From Ignavibacteria bacterium CG1_02_37_35 (GTDB lineage: Bacteria; Bacteroidota; Ignavibacteria; Ignavibacteriales; Ignavibacteriaceae), in the NCBI GenBank assembly GCA_001871325.1, contig MNVA01000046.1, positions 1 to 50,060 of the forward strand: a stretch of 50,060 bases of DNA, read 5' to 3'. The notes under the pieces were generated by a model. The model searched no databases. It saw only the letters and a list, made by a program, of their open reading frames with translations, and had not been told where the DNA came from. Shown here one piece after another: positions 16,862 through 27,600 of the stretch. Positions within the stretch are counted from its first letter, which is position 1. The number at the start of each line of letters is the position of its first letter. The position numbers and the translations under genes are program-made.

Positions 16862-18445
16862 ATGAAAAAAATACTAATTACAGATTCCGTTGATAAAAAA
16901 AGTGTTGCTGTATTAACCGCGGCTGGCTTTGATGTTACGTATCAACCCGGAATGCCAAAAGAAGAAATAAAAAGCGTAATAAAAGATTATCAAGGACTGA
17001 TTGTTAGAAGCGATACAAAAGTTACCTCCGATATTATTGCATTGATGGATACGATGGAGGTAATTGGAAGAGCCGGAACCGGCGTTGATAATATTGACTC
17101 GGAAGCTGCAACTCGAAAAGGTATTATCGTGATGAACACACCCGGCGGAAATACAATTTCAACCGCTGAACACGCTATCTCGTTGATGCTTTCGATGTGC
17201 CGGAATATTCCCCAAGCTACCGCCTCCTTAAAAGCCGGCAAGTGGGAAAGAAAAAAATTCCAGGGCTCAGAAGTTTACGGCAAAACGTTAGGCGTTATCG
17301 GTTTGGGAAGAATCGGGCGCGAGGTTGCGACACGAATGAAAGCCTTTGGAATGAACGCCATCGGCTACGATCCGATCCTTGCTGAAGAAACAGCTTCAAA
17401 AATCGGAGTGAAATTGGTGGATATTGAAACCCTCTTTTCATTAGCTGATATTATTACTGTTCATGTTCCGCTTGATGAAAAAACACATAACTTGATTTGC
17501 ACGGAAACTCTCGCAAAATGTAAGGTCGGCGTAAAGATTGTTAACTGCGCACGCGGCGGTATCATTAATGAAGATGATTTAGTTCTTGCTTTAAACTCCG
17601 GCAAAGTTTCCGGCGCTGCTTTTGATGTCTATGTGTCTGAACCGCCTGATTATAACCACCCATTAATTCAACACCCTAAAGTTGTAACCACTCCGCATCT
17701 CGGTGCCTCAACCGGGGAAGCGCAGCAAAAGGTTGCAATTCAGATTGCAGAACAAATTGTAGAGTATTTCACCAATAAAGTTTTACGTGGGGCTGTCAAT
17801 GCAGCCGCACTCGAATCGTTTGGAAATCCTGACCTAGCGCCTTATGTGCGATTAGCAGAAAATATCGGGTCGCTCCATTCGCAAATTTTACAAAGCAAAC
17901 CAAAAAAGATCAAAGTTATTTTCTATGGTACGCTGTTGAGTGAATCTCATAAATTAATTTCATCTGCTGTGGTAAAAGGATTTCTCTCAAAACTTTCTTC
18001 GGACACCATAAATTTAGTTAATGCCCCGTTTCTTGCCGAAGAAATGGGAGTTGTCGTTGATGAAGTATATGCAGGAGCAAATTCAGACTATACCAACTTG
18101 CTCGCAGTTGAATGTGCTTCAACATCAGAAAAAAAATATTTGGCGGGAACAGTATTCGGCAATAACGAAATACGCATTGTTGATATTGATAAGTTTCATC
18201 TTGAATTAAAACCTGAAGGAGCAATGCTTTTTTATACCAATATTGATAAGCCGGGAATGTTAGCGCAAGTAGGAAAAATATTGGCGGAAAATAAAATTAA
18301 CATTGCAGGATTATCGTTAGGAAGATTCGGAATTGGCAAAGAAGCTATTACAGTTGTGAATGTTGATTCAGCTATTGATAAAGAAGTTTTACAAAAAATT
18401 TCTTCTTTGGAAGGGATAATTAACGCTTATACGGTAAAAATTTAG
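16862..18445 (+). CDS. serA: D-3-phosphoglycerate dehydrogenase, long form
   Basis: Catalyses NAD-dependent oxidation of 3-phosphoglycerate, the first step of serine synthesis. At 527 residues it is the long type, with catalytic, nucleotide-binding, intervening (ASB) and ACT domains. The Rossmann motif GLGRIG is at 147-152. The catalytic arginine sits in NCARGGIINEDDL and the histidine in TPHLGAST. The ACT domain covers about the last 75 residues (FYTNIDKPGMLAQVGKIL) and probably mediates serine feedback. It follows trxA. A second, shorter homologue is encoded at 43537-44721. Confidence 0.93.
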   Translation: MKKILITDSVDKKSVAVLTAAGFDVTYQPGMPKEEIKSVIKDYQGLIVRSDTKVTSDIIALMDTMEVIGRAGTGVDNIDSEAATRKGIIVMNTPGGNTISTAEHAISLMLSMCRNIPQATASLKAGKWERKKFQGSEVYGKTLGVIGLGRIGREVATRMKAFGMNAIGYDPILAEETASKIGVKLVDIETLFSLADIITVHVPLDEKTHNLICTETLAKCKVGVKIVNCARGGIINEDDLVLALNSGKVSGAAFDVYVSEPPDYNHPLIQHPKVVTTPHLGASTGEAQQKVAIQIAEQIVEYFTNKVLRGAVNAAALESFGNPDLAPYVRLAENIGSLHSQILQSKPKKIKVIFYGTLLSESHKLISSAVVKGFLSKLSSDTINLVNAPFLAEEMGVVVDEVYAGANSDYTNLLAVECASTSEKKYLAGTVFGNNEIRIVDIDKFHLELKPEGAMLFYTNIDKPGMLAQVGKILAENKINIAGLSLGRFGIGKEAITVVNVDSAIDKEVLQKISSLEGIINAYTVKI

Positions 18446-18463
18446 TTTGAATGAAAAAAAGAA

Positions 18464-18495
18464 CTTGACATTTTATTAAAAAATGCTTATTTCTG
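18464..18495 (+). promoter_or_regulatory. Possible promoter for the T9SS cargo gene
   Basis: CTTG (18464-18467), a 20-base spacer and TATTTCTG (18488-18495) fit the TTG-N20-TAnnTTTG pattern with one mismatch in the -7 box. The same TTGACA could also be read as a sigma-70 -35 box, but the matching -10 is poor. The leader to the ATG would be about 90 bases. Confidence 0.35.
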
Positions 18496-18589
18496 TTCTA
18501 AGAAAATAATTTGTTCCGTTTGGAATTTATTGTTTCGTGGTTTTTAATTATTTATTTCTATTTATTCATCAATACTTAAGGAGTTCGCT

Positions 18590-20836
18590 ATGACTAAAAA
18601 ACTTTCAATGTTTTTATTCTTAGTGCTTTTCACACAAGTCTTTGTTCTTGGTCAACAAAAAATGATCTTGACCCCGGATAATAAACTTGAAAAAGTTACT
18701 AATTATTTTGACGGGCATGAAACTATCATGGTCCCACAAAATAAACGTACGGTTCAGAATCAAGCAATCCAAACATCTAAATTATTTAAAGGTGTTAATG
18801 GCACAATTGATACGTTACGTATTAATGACGGTTCATTCAATACTAACTTTGGCGAATTTGGTCAAGATTGGATGATGCAATGGTACGAAGCCCCTGCCGA
18901 TTTAACTATCAAACAAATTGGTTATAGCACAACCGACGCTTCATGGGCTGCTGTTGAACTTAAGATCGTAAAAGTAAACTGGACACGGGCTCAGTTAGCT
19001 GCAACCGGCGAAAAAAACTGGGGTTATTACCCGGCGGTCGGAAATGGATTTAACGACATTACAGCTTTCCCTTCCAATCCTGATGTTACTTCCACAGAAT
19101 GGCACGCTGTTCAAGCTGGTTCAACCTCTCCATTTGATGTAACGGATATTTGGAGTGACGCCGGTTCAGGCGCACCTTCTACCGCTGAAGTTCAAACTTC
19201 ATTAAATTATCAGTGGATTGCGATGAACCTTATTGCAGAACCACAAATTCTAAAAGGAGAAATTTTCGGTATTGCAGTTAAGAACACAAGCACAGATTTA
19301 GCCGGCTCAGTTGATCGTTTTGGTCTTTGGTCAGGCGCAAGTACAGCTTTAAATGGCTGGAAATTTTATGCAAACGGAAGATTAGCTGCCGATGATATCG
19401 GCTGGTGGACAAGACCATATTCCTGGGATTTAGTTGCTGAAGTTGAAATTACGGGTGATCTTGCCCCAGCTATTTCAGGTATGGATAAATTACCTACAAC
19501 CCTGTCTACTGAATCAAGGATTGTTTCAGCCACAATTACCGATATTAACCCGGGTGGCGGTCCGGCAGGTGTTAAATCTGCAGTCCTTAAATACTCCACA
19601 GACAAAGGAGTTAATTACACTGACGTAACCATGGTTACCGCTACAAATGATGTTTATACCGGGACAATACCTGGCCAAGCAAAAGGTACTGCCGTACAAT
19701 ACAAAATAGTTGCAACAGATGTTAATGATAATGTTAGTGAATCAGCAGAAATTATCTATAATATTTTCAACCCTGTTAACCCTACATTGATTGTTTTTAA
19801 TGGTCAGTCTAAAATTTCCGGTTATCCGCAATCCTATTATTTTGGATATAACGGCGCAACTTCAACCGGATCGGAAATTATTACTTTTGCGAGAGATAGA
19901 TGGGCATATGGTCCGCTTACAAAAGAATTAGTTGACAATTACACTAATATTTTTGAGATTACTACTAAGGGTCCAGCAAATATAGATACTACCGTCATTA
20001 GAGATTGGTTAGCCGGTAATGCTGCCCGTAATTATTGTTTAACTGGTGATGAATTTCTTGGCTCTATTACCGATTGGACAAACACTACATATAAAGCCGG
20101 TGAATTCCAATATGATGTTCTTGGTGTTGCCGCAGATTATAATGATGTAAACTACAAGGCAAACGGCGATCAGCTTAAAGCTTCTTTAGCCGCCGGTGTT
20201 GCCGGAACAACCCTTGGCGATTCACTTCACTTGAAAGTAGTTGCTCTTGCAGAAGATTCATTACTCATTAATCCTACTTATGAATTGGGTGCTACGTACC
20301 AAAATTGGTTAGACGGCTTTGATCCCGTTGCCGGTGCAGTTGTAGACGTTACCGCTGTGGGCATTGATACCGTAACTTATAACGTCGGTATGCACAGAGT
20401 TTTAAGTTCCGGAAATAAAGTTGTCTTCTTGGCGTTTGATGCTTTATCATTAGATAGCCCATCATCCGGCTATTTCTGGTATGGTTTTGATAGAGTGTCC
20501 CCGTTAGTTCAGGCATTACGTTGGTTTGGTGCAGATGCTGCAGTTGACGTTAATGACCAGATCATTAGCCCGAACACTTATCAATTAGCTCAAAACTATC
20601 CAAATCCATTCAATCCATCAACAAAGTTAGCTTACGCCATTGAAAAACAAGGCTTAGTAACTTTGAAGATTTATGATGTTCTTGGTCGTGAAGTTGCTGC
20701 TTTGGTCAATGAAGTCCAAAATGCAGGAGCTCACTCAGTTACATTTGATGCATCAAAATTAGCATCAGGAATGTATATGTACACGTTAACTTCAGGAAAT
20801 TTCTCATCAACGAAAAAAATGATGCTCTTGAAGTAA
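18590..20836 (+). CDS. Secreted protein with type IX secretion C-terminal sorting domain
   Basis: A 748-residue exported protein of unknown function. The signal peptide is residues 1-21 (MTKKLSMFLFLVLFTQVFVLG). The middle contains an Ig/FN3-like module (ITDINPGGGPAGVKSAVLKY, about 320-400). The end is a type A T9SS sorting domain: NYPNPFNPST, then LKIYDVLGREVAALVNE and ASGMYMYTL, with the basic terminus STKKMMLLK. It should therefore cross the outer membrane by the type IX system and be anchored or released. A Shine-Dalgarno sequence (aaggag) precedes the ATG. A strong terminator follows, so it is probably monocistronic. I see no catalytic motif. Confidence 0.85.
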   Translation: MTKKLSMFLFLVLFTQVFVLGQQKMILTPDNKLEKVTNYFDGHETIMVPQNKRTVQNQAIQTSKLFKGVNGTIDTLRINDGSFNTNFGEFGQDWMMQWYEAPADLTIKQIGYSTTDASWAAVELKIVKVNWTRAQLAATGEKNWGYYPAVGNGFNDITAFPSNPDVTSTEWHAVQAGSTSPFDVTDIWSDAGSGAPSTAEVQTSLNYQWIAMNLIAEPQILKGEIFGIAVKNTSTDLAGSVDRFGLWSGASTALNGWKFYANGRLAADDIGWWTRPYSWDLVAEVEITGDLAPAISGMDKLPTTLSTESRIVSATITDINPGGGPAGVKSAVLKYSTDKGVNYTDVTMVTATNDVYTGTIPGQAKGTAVQYKIVATDVNDNVSESAEIIYNIFNPVNPTLIVFNGQSKISGYPQSYYFGYNGATSTGSEIITFARDRWAYGPLTKELVDNYTNIFEITTKGPANIDTTVIRDWLAGNAARNYCLTGDEFLGSITDWTNTTYKAGEFQYDVLGVAADYNDVNYKANGDQLKASLAAGVAGTTLGDSLHLKVVALAEDSLLINPTYELGATYQNWLDGFDPVAGAVVDVTAVGIDTVTYNVGMHRVLSSGNKVVFLAFDALSLDSPSSGYFWYGFDRVSPLVQALRWFGADAAVDVNDQIISPNTYQLAQNYPNPFNPSTKLAYAIEKQGLVTLKIYDVLGREVAALVNEVQNAGAHSVTFDASKLASGMYMYTLTSGNFSSTKKMMLLK

Positions 20837-20867
20837 TTTGGTGCTGGATTTAAAAATCCTTTCTAAT

Positions 20868-20907
20868 AAGAAGGTTGCCCTGAAAAAGGGCAACTCTTCT
20901 TGTTTTT
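20868..20907 (+). terminator. Intrinsic terminator after the T9SS cargo gene
   Basis: The stem aagaaggttgccct (20868-20881) pairs with agggcaactcttctt (20887-20901), with one bulged T and a short A-rich loop. It is followed by g and a run of T. Confidence 0.88.
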
Positions 20908-20984
20908 TATAAAAGATTCGTTACTTCCTCGGACAATACATGTTGAGGAATTCTTTTAATTTAAAAATAAATATGAGGTCACTA

Positions 20985-21758
20985 ATGTGGAGTAAATTTT
21001 TTAGGATTCCCGCGTTACTTCTTCTGCTAGTAGTTACATACTACGGCTGCGTTGAAGAGCCTACGATTGATCCTGTAAAAAGGCCCTACACTCTCTTACG
21101 TGTTGCAAATTTTTCTTATAATGTTGATACCGTGATGGTATCCATTGATAACGGCGCGGTCATTAATCTATACAAAAATCAATTACCCTCGCAGTATTTT
21201 GAAATTCAATCAGGGAAAAGAAATTTTTTAGTAAAGAATTCAGCCGGCGTCATACTCTATAATGATAAGATAAGTATAGGGTCTTATGAAGAAATTACGC
21301 TGTCTTTTACAGGGTATTCCAAACCCGGAGATGATTTTTTAAACACTTTCGGTTTCGCTCAATATACAAACGGAGTGGTTTATCTTTTTGAAGGTATGGG
21401 GAAAGATACTACGGTTATCCAATGCGCAAATTTTGCTCCGGATACGCCAACAGACAGTTCAATAAAATATACCGTTCTCTTTACAGATACAACTGCAAAA
21501 AAAGTAGTTAAAGAAGTTGCTTCTTTAAGCTACAATTCCTATGCAGGCGCTGCTTTGCCAGGAAATAAAACATATAAAATCAATTTTGCTAAGCTCACAA
21601 GTGGGCCGACAGATGTCGTCAAAAAATATGATTATTATGGTGATACAACTTATACTTTTGATACCGGTTACCAATACTTTGTTTATGGCGTTGGCGACCC
21701 TAAAAAACCATATTTTGTAGTTGAAAAAAATTCACCCTTAGCAATAAGATCTAAATAA
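20985..21758 (+). CDS. Lipoprotein, DUF4397-like
   Basis: An exported lipoprotein of about 257 residues. I choose the ATG at 20985 because a Shine-Dalgarno sequence (gaggt, 20975-20979) lies five bases before it. It gives MWSKFFRIPALLLLLVVTYYGC, a hydrophobic signal ending in a lipobox-like cysteine; the frame is open back to 20940. After the cysteine, YTLLRVANFSYNVDTVMVSIDNG resembles the start of DUF4397 beta-sandwich domains of surface lipoproteins. It is followed 16 bases later by the TonB-dependent receptor gene, in the position where a SusD-type lipoprotein often sits, but it is neither SusD-like in length nor in sequence. The function is unknown; a surface role beside the receptor is inferred. 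Confidence 0.75.
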   Translation: MWSKFFRIPALLLLLVVTYYGCVEEPTIDPVKRPYTLLRVANFSYNVDTVMVSIDNGAVINLYKNQLPSQYFEIQSGKRNFLVKNSAGVILYNDKISIGSYEEITLSFTGYSKPGDDFLNTFGFAQYTNGVVYLFEGMGKDTTVIQCANFAPDTPTDSSIKYTVLFTDTTAKKVVKEVASLSYNSYAGAALPGNKTYKINFAKLTSGPTDVVKKYDYYGDTTYTFDTGYQYFVYGVGDPKKPYFVVEKNSPLAIRSK

Positions 21759-21774
21759 TAAAGGAGTTGAAAAG

Positions 21775-24657
21775 ATGCGTAAACTATTTTTTATCATAGC
21801 AGGCTTGCTCTTCTCCGTCGGAATTTTTGCTCAAACCGGAAAAATTTCTGGAAAGGTAACCGATGTTGAAACGGGTGAACCTTTAATTGGCGCAAGCGTT
21901 ATGGTCCAAGGGACTAACTTAGGTGCTGCAACAAATCTCAATGGTGAATATATTATTCTTAATGTATCTCCGGGAAAATATGCAGTTGTTGCCAAGTATG
22001 TTGGTTACAGACAAGTAGAAACTACCAATCTAAATGTGTCGGTTAACCTTACCACGGAAGTTAATTTTAAACTACCGTCCGAGGCTTTTAAACAAGAAGA
22101 AGTTATTGTTGTTGCCGAAAGACCTTTAGTAAATAAAAATATCACCAATGCGACAAGCGTTGTTCGAACTGAAGATATTAAGAATTTACCTATTCGCGGT
22201 GTTAATGCTGTGGTAGCCCAGCAAACCGGGGTTGTAGAAAAAGGTGGAAACTTGTACATCCGCGGAAGCCGCAGTGATGCTGTCGCTTTTTATGTTGACG
22301 GAGTTCTTGTGAATAACCCGGCGTATGGCGGTTCAAGAGCATCTACTATTACCAATGCTATTGAAGAAATTCAAGTTCAAGCCGGCGGTTATTCTGCTGA
22401 ATATGGCGGTGCGAATGGCGGTATCGTAAGCACTCAGACCAAATCCGGTTCTGAAAAATACAGCTTAACGGCTGAAGCTATTACCGATGCATTTGCAAAA
22501 CCGGGGAAAAAATATCTTGGCGGTTTTAGCTATGGCTATTCGGAATATGTCATTACGATGGGAGGACCTGTTATTCCTTCTTATAAAAATCTTAAGTTTT
22601 TCTTTGCCGGCAATAACGTGTTCCAAAAAACGCCTGCAAATTTCGAAAGAGGCTATAATTTTATAGGTTTGTACGATCCGGCAAACCCAAAGGATACTTT
22701 TAATATTGTTTATCCTGAAGGTATGCGATTGAATCAAGCTTCTAATACGTATCAAGGTCAAGGAAACTTAACCTGGGATTTAGGCGCTTTCAGCGTGAGA
22801 TTAAATGGGAATTATACGTTTAGTACAAGCCGTGGCGGTGTTGGATGGACCGGGATAGCAAATCAAAACAACGCTTCGTTAAATGAAAATAGAACGATTT
22901 CATCCAGTCTGAAATTAACGCATGTGTTAAGTTCCAATGCCTTCTACGACGTAATCGTAAATTATTTCGGTGATTTTTATGTTACGATGGACCCCATCTT
23001 TAAGCATAATATCACGATGTACGGCGATTCAATTGCGAATGCGCAATATGGAAGAACTTTGCTTTCAGACGGGCAATTACAAACTGGTTATCAAGCGTAT
23101 GGATTTGACTTCGCAAAATATGAAACCCCTAATAACGCGTATCGTAAACAAAAAACCGCTTCCTTTGGCGGGAAAATTAATTTCCTTTATCAATTAGGGA
23201 AACATCACGAATTAAAATCCGGTGGTGAAATTACTTCATATACGATCCGGAGATATTCAATTAGCGCAAGACCCATTGCTTCAAATGTTAAATCTGTAGC
23301 AGATGGCGATATTCGATTAATTTATAACCGTTTGGATAATTATGGTTATGATGTGTATGGAAATTCTTTGGATGGTACAGTGCAAGGTCCTAAAAAACCG
23401 ATTTTTGCCGCTGCTTATCTTCAAGATAAAATGGAATTCCCTGATTTAGTATTAAATGTCGGGTTTCGTTTAGACTATATCAATACCGATTCAAAGGAGT
23501 TTTTAAATCCATCGAATGTAAAATTTGATACCTCTGGAATTATTGATCCGAATTACATGAAAGATGTAAAACCAACGGTTCAATTGAGCCCGCGTCTTGG
23601 TTTTTCGTTTCCTGTAACAGATAGAACTGTTTTCCATGCCCAGTATGGAAAATTTATTCAGCAGTCTCAGTTAAGCACAATCTACCGTGGTTTTAATGTC
23701 AGTTCTGATATTATAAAAGGCGGTTATGCAGAATTGAACCCTGTTGGTTATGGATTAAAACCTGAAAGAACAACCCAATATGATATCGGTTTCAAACAGC
23801 AATTAGGCGATAATTTTGCGTTTGATATAACCGGTTTTTATAAAGATATCAAAGACCAGATTCAATTAAGAACTACTTTTGCAGAAGCAACAGCCCAGCA
23901 TACAAAGTACTATTCTTTATTGAATGGTGATTTTTCTACCGTCAAAGGGATAGAATTCAAAATTGATTTAAGAAGAACTCAAAGAATTTATGCATCCTTT
24001 GATTATACATATTCAGATGCTGAAGGAACCGGGTCTTCCCCTACAGAAGCCGGAAGAGGTGTCTGGCAATCGCCAACCGGTGAACCGTTTTTACCTGTAC
24101 AGATTGCTCCTTTAAGCTACAATCAAGCTCATCGCGGTTCTCTTAATATAGATTACCGTTATGATAAAAATGACGGTCCGGAATTATTCGGCATGAAAGT
24201 TTTTGAACAATCGGGTGCAAACCTTCTGTTTACCTTTAATAGTGGTTCTAATTATACCACCTACACCGGTTATGCCAATACTACACCTCCAACTGAGGCT
24301 TTAAATTCTTCCACTACGCCATGGAATTATCAGTTAGACGCCCGTTTTGACAAATCATTCCAGGTTAGCGGCTTGAATTTAAATGTTTATCTTTGGATCG
24401 TTAATGTTTTAAACACAAAAAATGTAATAGCTGTATTCGGTCAAACCGGCGATGCTTATGATGATGGTTTCTTAGCGACGGAAATAGGCATTACGGCTTA
24501 TGAGACTTTTAAGAATAATCCAAAATATGGGCAAAAAGGTGCCGATACTTATAAAGAATTGTATTTAGCAAGTATTTATAATGAACAAAACGATAGTCGT
24601 ACCCAACATTTTGGAACTCCAAGACAAATAAGATTAGGTATTCGTCTTGACTACTAA
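21775..24657 (+). CDS. TonB-dependent outer-membrane receptor, SusC-like
   Basis: A 960-residue TonB-dependent receptor for active import across the outer membrane. The signal peptide ends near AQ (residues 19-20). A carboxypeptidase-regulatory-like domain covers about 22-100 (GKISGKVTDVETGEPLIGAS). The plug domain follows (RGVNAVVAQQTGVVEKGG, YVDGVLVNNPAYGG, GGYSAEYGGANGG), and then a 22-strand type barrel rich in aromatic strands, ending RQIRLGIRLDY. The substrate is unknown. A Shine-Dalgarno sequence (aaaggag) precedes the ATG. It lies between a lipoprotein gene and a large secreted protein gene, probably in one operon. Confidence 0.92.
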   Translation: MRKLFFIIAGLLFSVGIFAQTGKISGKVTDVETGEPLIGASVMVQGTNLGAATNLNGEYIILNVSPGKYAVVAKYVGYRQVETTNLNVSVNLTTEVNFKLPSEAFKQEEVIVVAERPLVNKNITNATSVVRTEDIKNLPIRGVNAVVAQQTGVVEKGGNLYIRGSRSDAVAFYVDGVLVNNPAYGGSRASTITNAIEEIQVQAGGYSAEYGGANGGIVSTQTKSGSEKYSLTAEAITDAFAKPGKKYLGGFSYGYSEYVITMGGPVIPSYKNLKFFFAGNNVFQKTPANFERGYNFIGLYDPANPKDTFNIVYPEGMRLNQASNTYQGQGNLTWDLGAFSVRLNGNYTFSTSRGGVGWTGIANQNNASLNENRTISSSLKLTHVLSSNAFYDVIVNYFGDFYVTMDPIFKHNITMYGDSIANAQYGRTLLSDGQLQTGYQAYGFDFAKYETPNNAYRKQKTASFGGKINFLYQLGKHHELKSGGEITSYTIRRYSISARPIASNVKSVADGDIRLIYNRLDNYGYDVYGNSLDGTVQGPKKPIFAAAYLQDKMEFPDLVLNVGFRLDYINTDSKEFLNPSNVKFDTSGIIDPNYMKDVKPTVQLSPRLGFSFPVTDRTVFHAQYGKFIQQSQLSTIYRGFNVSSDIIKGGYAELNPVGYGLKPERTTQYDIGFKQQLGDNFAFDITGFYKDIKDQIQLRTTFAEATAQHTKYYSLLNGDFSTVKGIEFKIDLRRTQRIYASFDYTYSDAEGTGSSPTEAGRGVWQSPTGEPFLPVQIAPLSYNQAHRGSLNIDYRYDKNDGPELFGMKVFEQSGANLLFTFNSGSNYTTYTGYANTTPPTEALNSSTTPWNYQLDARFDKSFQVSGLNLNVYLWIVNVLNTKNVIAVFGQTGDAYDDGFLATEIGITAYETFKNNPKYGQKGADTYKELYLASIYNEQNDSRTQHFGTPRQIRLGIRLDY

Positions 24658-24691
24658 GCCTAATTTACAGGTAAATAAAAAGGAGAAATTT

Positions 24692-27600
24692 ATGATTAAC
24701 AAAAAATATGTTCATTTTCTAACTTTCATTATTCTTTTTACACTCATATCTTTCGCTATGCAAGCCGGAGAGAAGAGTAATGATGGTAAAAAACAATTGA
24801 ATAAAACCAATACGAATGATAACAATAAGTATATTGCTATCAACCAGATATTCATGTGGGTAAGTAATAATGGAATGGGCTCGAATGACCCGCGTACGGA
24901 TGGCTCCGGCTTCTATTGGCCCGGCGGTGAAAACGCAAAAATTCCCGCTATCTATGAAGATGGTTTAATTTGGGGAGCTAAAGTTGGTCGTGAAACCCGC
25001 GTTAATGGTTCAGTTTATCGTCACGGACTGCAAGCCGGCAAAATCCTTGCAAATGGTGAAGCTGATAATCCTAATCTTGATAAATACAGAATATACAAGA
25101 TTAGAAAAGGATGGGAAGGTCTTCCTCCGGGTCCAATACGTGACGCTTATGAAAAAGATTATAACGAGTGGCCTTTTGAGGACGGTGCGCCTTTTGACCT
25201 TGACCAAAATGGCAATAAAATTCCTCATTTTATCGGCGATGAAGTCCTCTGGTGTGTAAGTAATGATTTGGACAATGCACGTTCAACCTTTACTTATGGC
25301 ACTGCGCCAATGGGATTAGAACAACAAATGACCGTATTTGGTTTTAACCGAACCGGTGATTTGGGCGATATGGTTTTCAAAAAATATACAATTATTAACA
25401 AGGGGACTTTGACGCTGCGGGATATGTATCTCTGTTATTGGTCTGATACTGATCTTGGTAATGCTACTGATGATTATACCGGTTGCGATACAATACTAAA
25501 ATTAGGTTATACGTATAATGGCGATAATAACGATGAAGGGCAATATGGCGAGGCTCCTCCAGCTGTCGGGTATGTATTTTTTCAAGGTCCAATGGTTGAA
25601 AGCGCCTCAACCGACAGCGCAAAATTTTTAGCTCAATGGCGGCATGGATATAAAAATTTACCGATGACCGGTTTTTCATTTTATATTAATACGCCAGGTA
25701 CAAAGTATAGAGACCCTGATCAAGGAACTGCTGCCGGGTCAATTCAGTTTTATAATTATATGACGGGTAAAAATTATTATGGTGAACAGTTTATTGATCC
25801 ATGGACCAATTTACCTACTAATATTATTCTATACGGTGATCCAAATATTCCCGGCAGCGGCTGGTATGAGGGAACGGTTGGTTGGCCTGGAGGTTCTTCT
25901 CTTCCTGAGGATAGAAGACATTTGATGTCTTCAGGACCATTCAATATGGCTCCCGGTGATACTCAAGAAGTTGTCGTGGGTATAGTTATTGCCCGCGGTA
26001 CAAGCAATCTAAATAGTATCACGGAGTTAAAGAAAAAAACGAAAACAGCACAAATTGCTTATGATAATGATTTTAATTTAACCCCTGCCCCTGATCCTCC
26101 AAAAGTACACGCTTTTGCTGCTGATAAGCAAATAACTTTGTTCTGGGAACCAAATTCCGAGAGTTATGATGCTATAGATAAACTGATTCTCAACAAAGGG
26201 AAGACAGACACCACTTATAATTTCGAAGGGTATCGTATTTGGCAATTTTCTGATATTGCTGGCTCAAACCCAAAATTAATAGATATTGTTGATATAAAAA
26301 ATAAAGTTACCAAAATAACGCAATCCGGTGAAGTCAACGGAGTAAAAGTTGAATTTACTGTTTTTGATTTACCCAATGCCGGATTGAAAAGATACTTTAC
26401 GACAGGAACTGACAAAATTAAAAACACAACGCTAATTAACGGAAATCCCTATTATTTTGCAGTTACCGCCTTTGGTTATTCAGGTGAAAGCGATCCGAAA
26501 TATTTGGAAAATCCACCTGTAATCATTGAAGTTCGTCCGGCTGCTCAACCGATAGACGTTACCTTCGATTATGCGAATGGAGAATTTATTCCTGCGAAAC
26601 AATCTGTTGGTTCAACAGACGCAGATGTTAATTTATTTGTAGTAAATCCTTTAGATCTAAATGGTAATTCATATAAAGTTACTTTCGATTCCGATTCAAT
26701 TGTTATAAAGAACTGGGATAATTCTAAGGATTCTCTTGTAACCTTAGTTTTTAACTTAATAAACACCTCAAAAACACCGGCTGATACATTGTTAAAACAC
26801 AGCCCCGAACTTGGGAAAGACAGTATCACGAATAAATTAGTGACTGACGGTTTCTCTGTTGTAGTTAGAAACACAGGTTTAGATAGCATTATTGCAGCTA
26901 AAAGCATGAAATATAGGGTTAAAAGTGTACTGGAAACTAAAGGTCCGGGCGGAAAAGTATTAGCAACGCCTATAGATGTTTTCAATGGCAAAACAAATTC
27001 AACCAAGAAATGGACGATTTATCCACGCAGTTCTTTAGCCCGTTTAAATTGGCAAGCGCTGCAAAAAGATGAAGGTATGGGCTACGAGAATTATGAAATT
27101 CGTTTCAGTGATTCTAGTGCGTATTTTCTAGCCGGAAGACAAGGTGGTCTAAGCGAAAATAGCGTCATGATGCGAACCGATTCTCTTTGTCAAACAGAAA
27201 AACTGCCTTTTGAAGTTTGGTCTTTAGGGAGATATGACAATCCCGCAGATGCGAAAAGACTTTTCCTTAAAGTAATGGATAAAAATCCGGGTGCACAAGA
27301 TTCAGCAAAAGCGATTCCTGACCGCAAATGGACACAGTTAGCTGGCGGTGAATGGGAACAAGTTTATGCTTTCGAATCAGCAACACTAGATTACGCAAAT
27401 CTGCCTGCTAAGGAAGCTGTAGCTTCTAAAATTCTTGATCATAAAATTGGTGGTATCTCATTTAGCGGAGATCTGCCTGAAGCAGGAACTGTTATCAAAA
27501 TCAGCGGTTATAAACCTATTATCGTTGGAGATGAATTTTCAGTAACAGCTCCCGCTGCGAACACTCATAATATAGCAGCGGCAAAAGCTAATATTGAAAA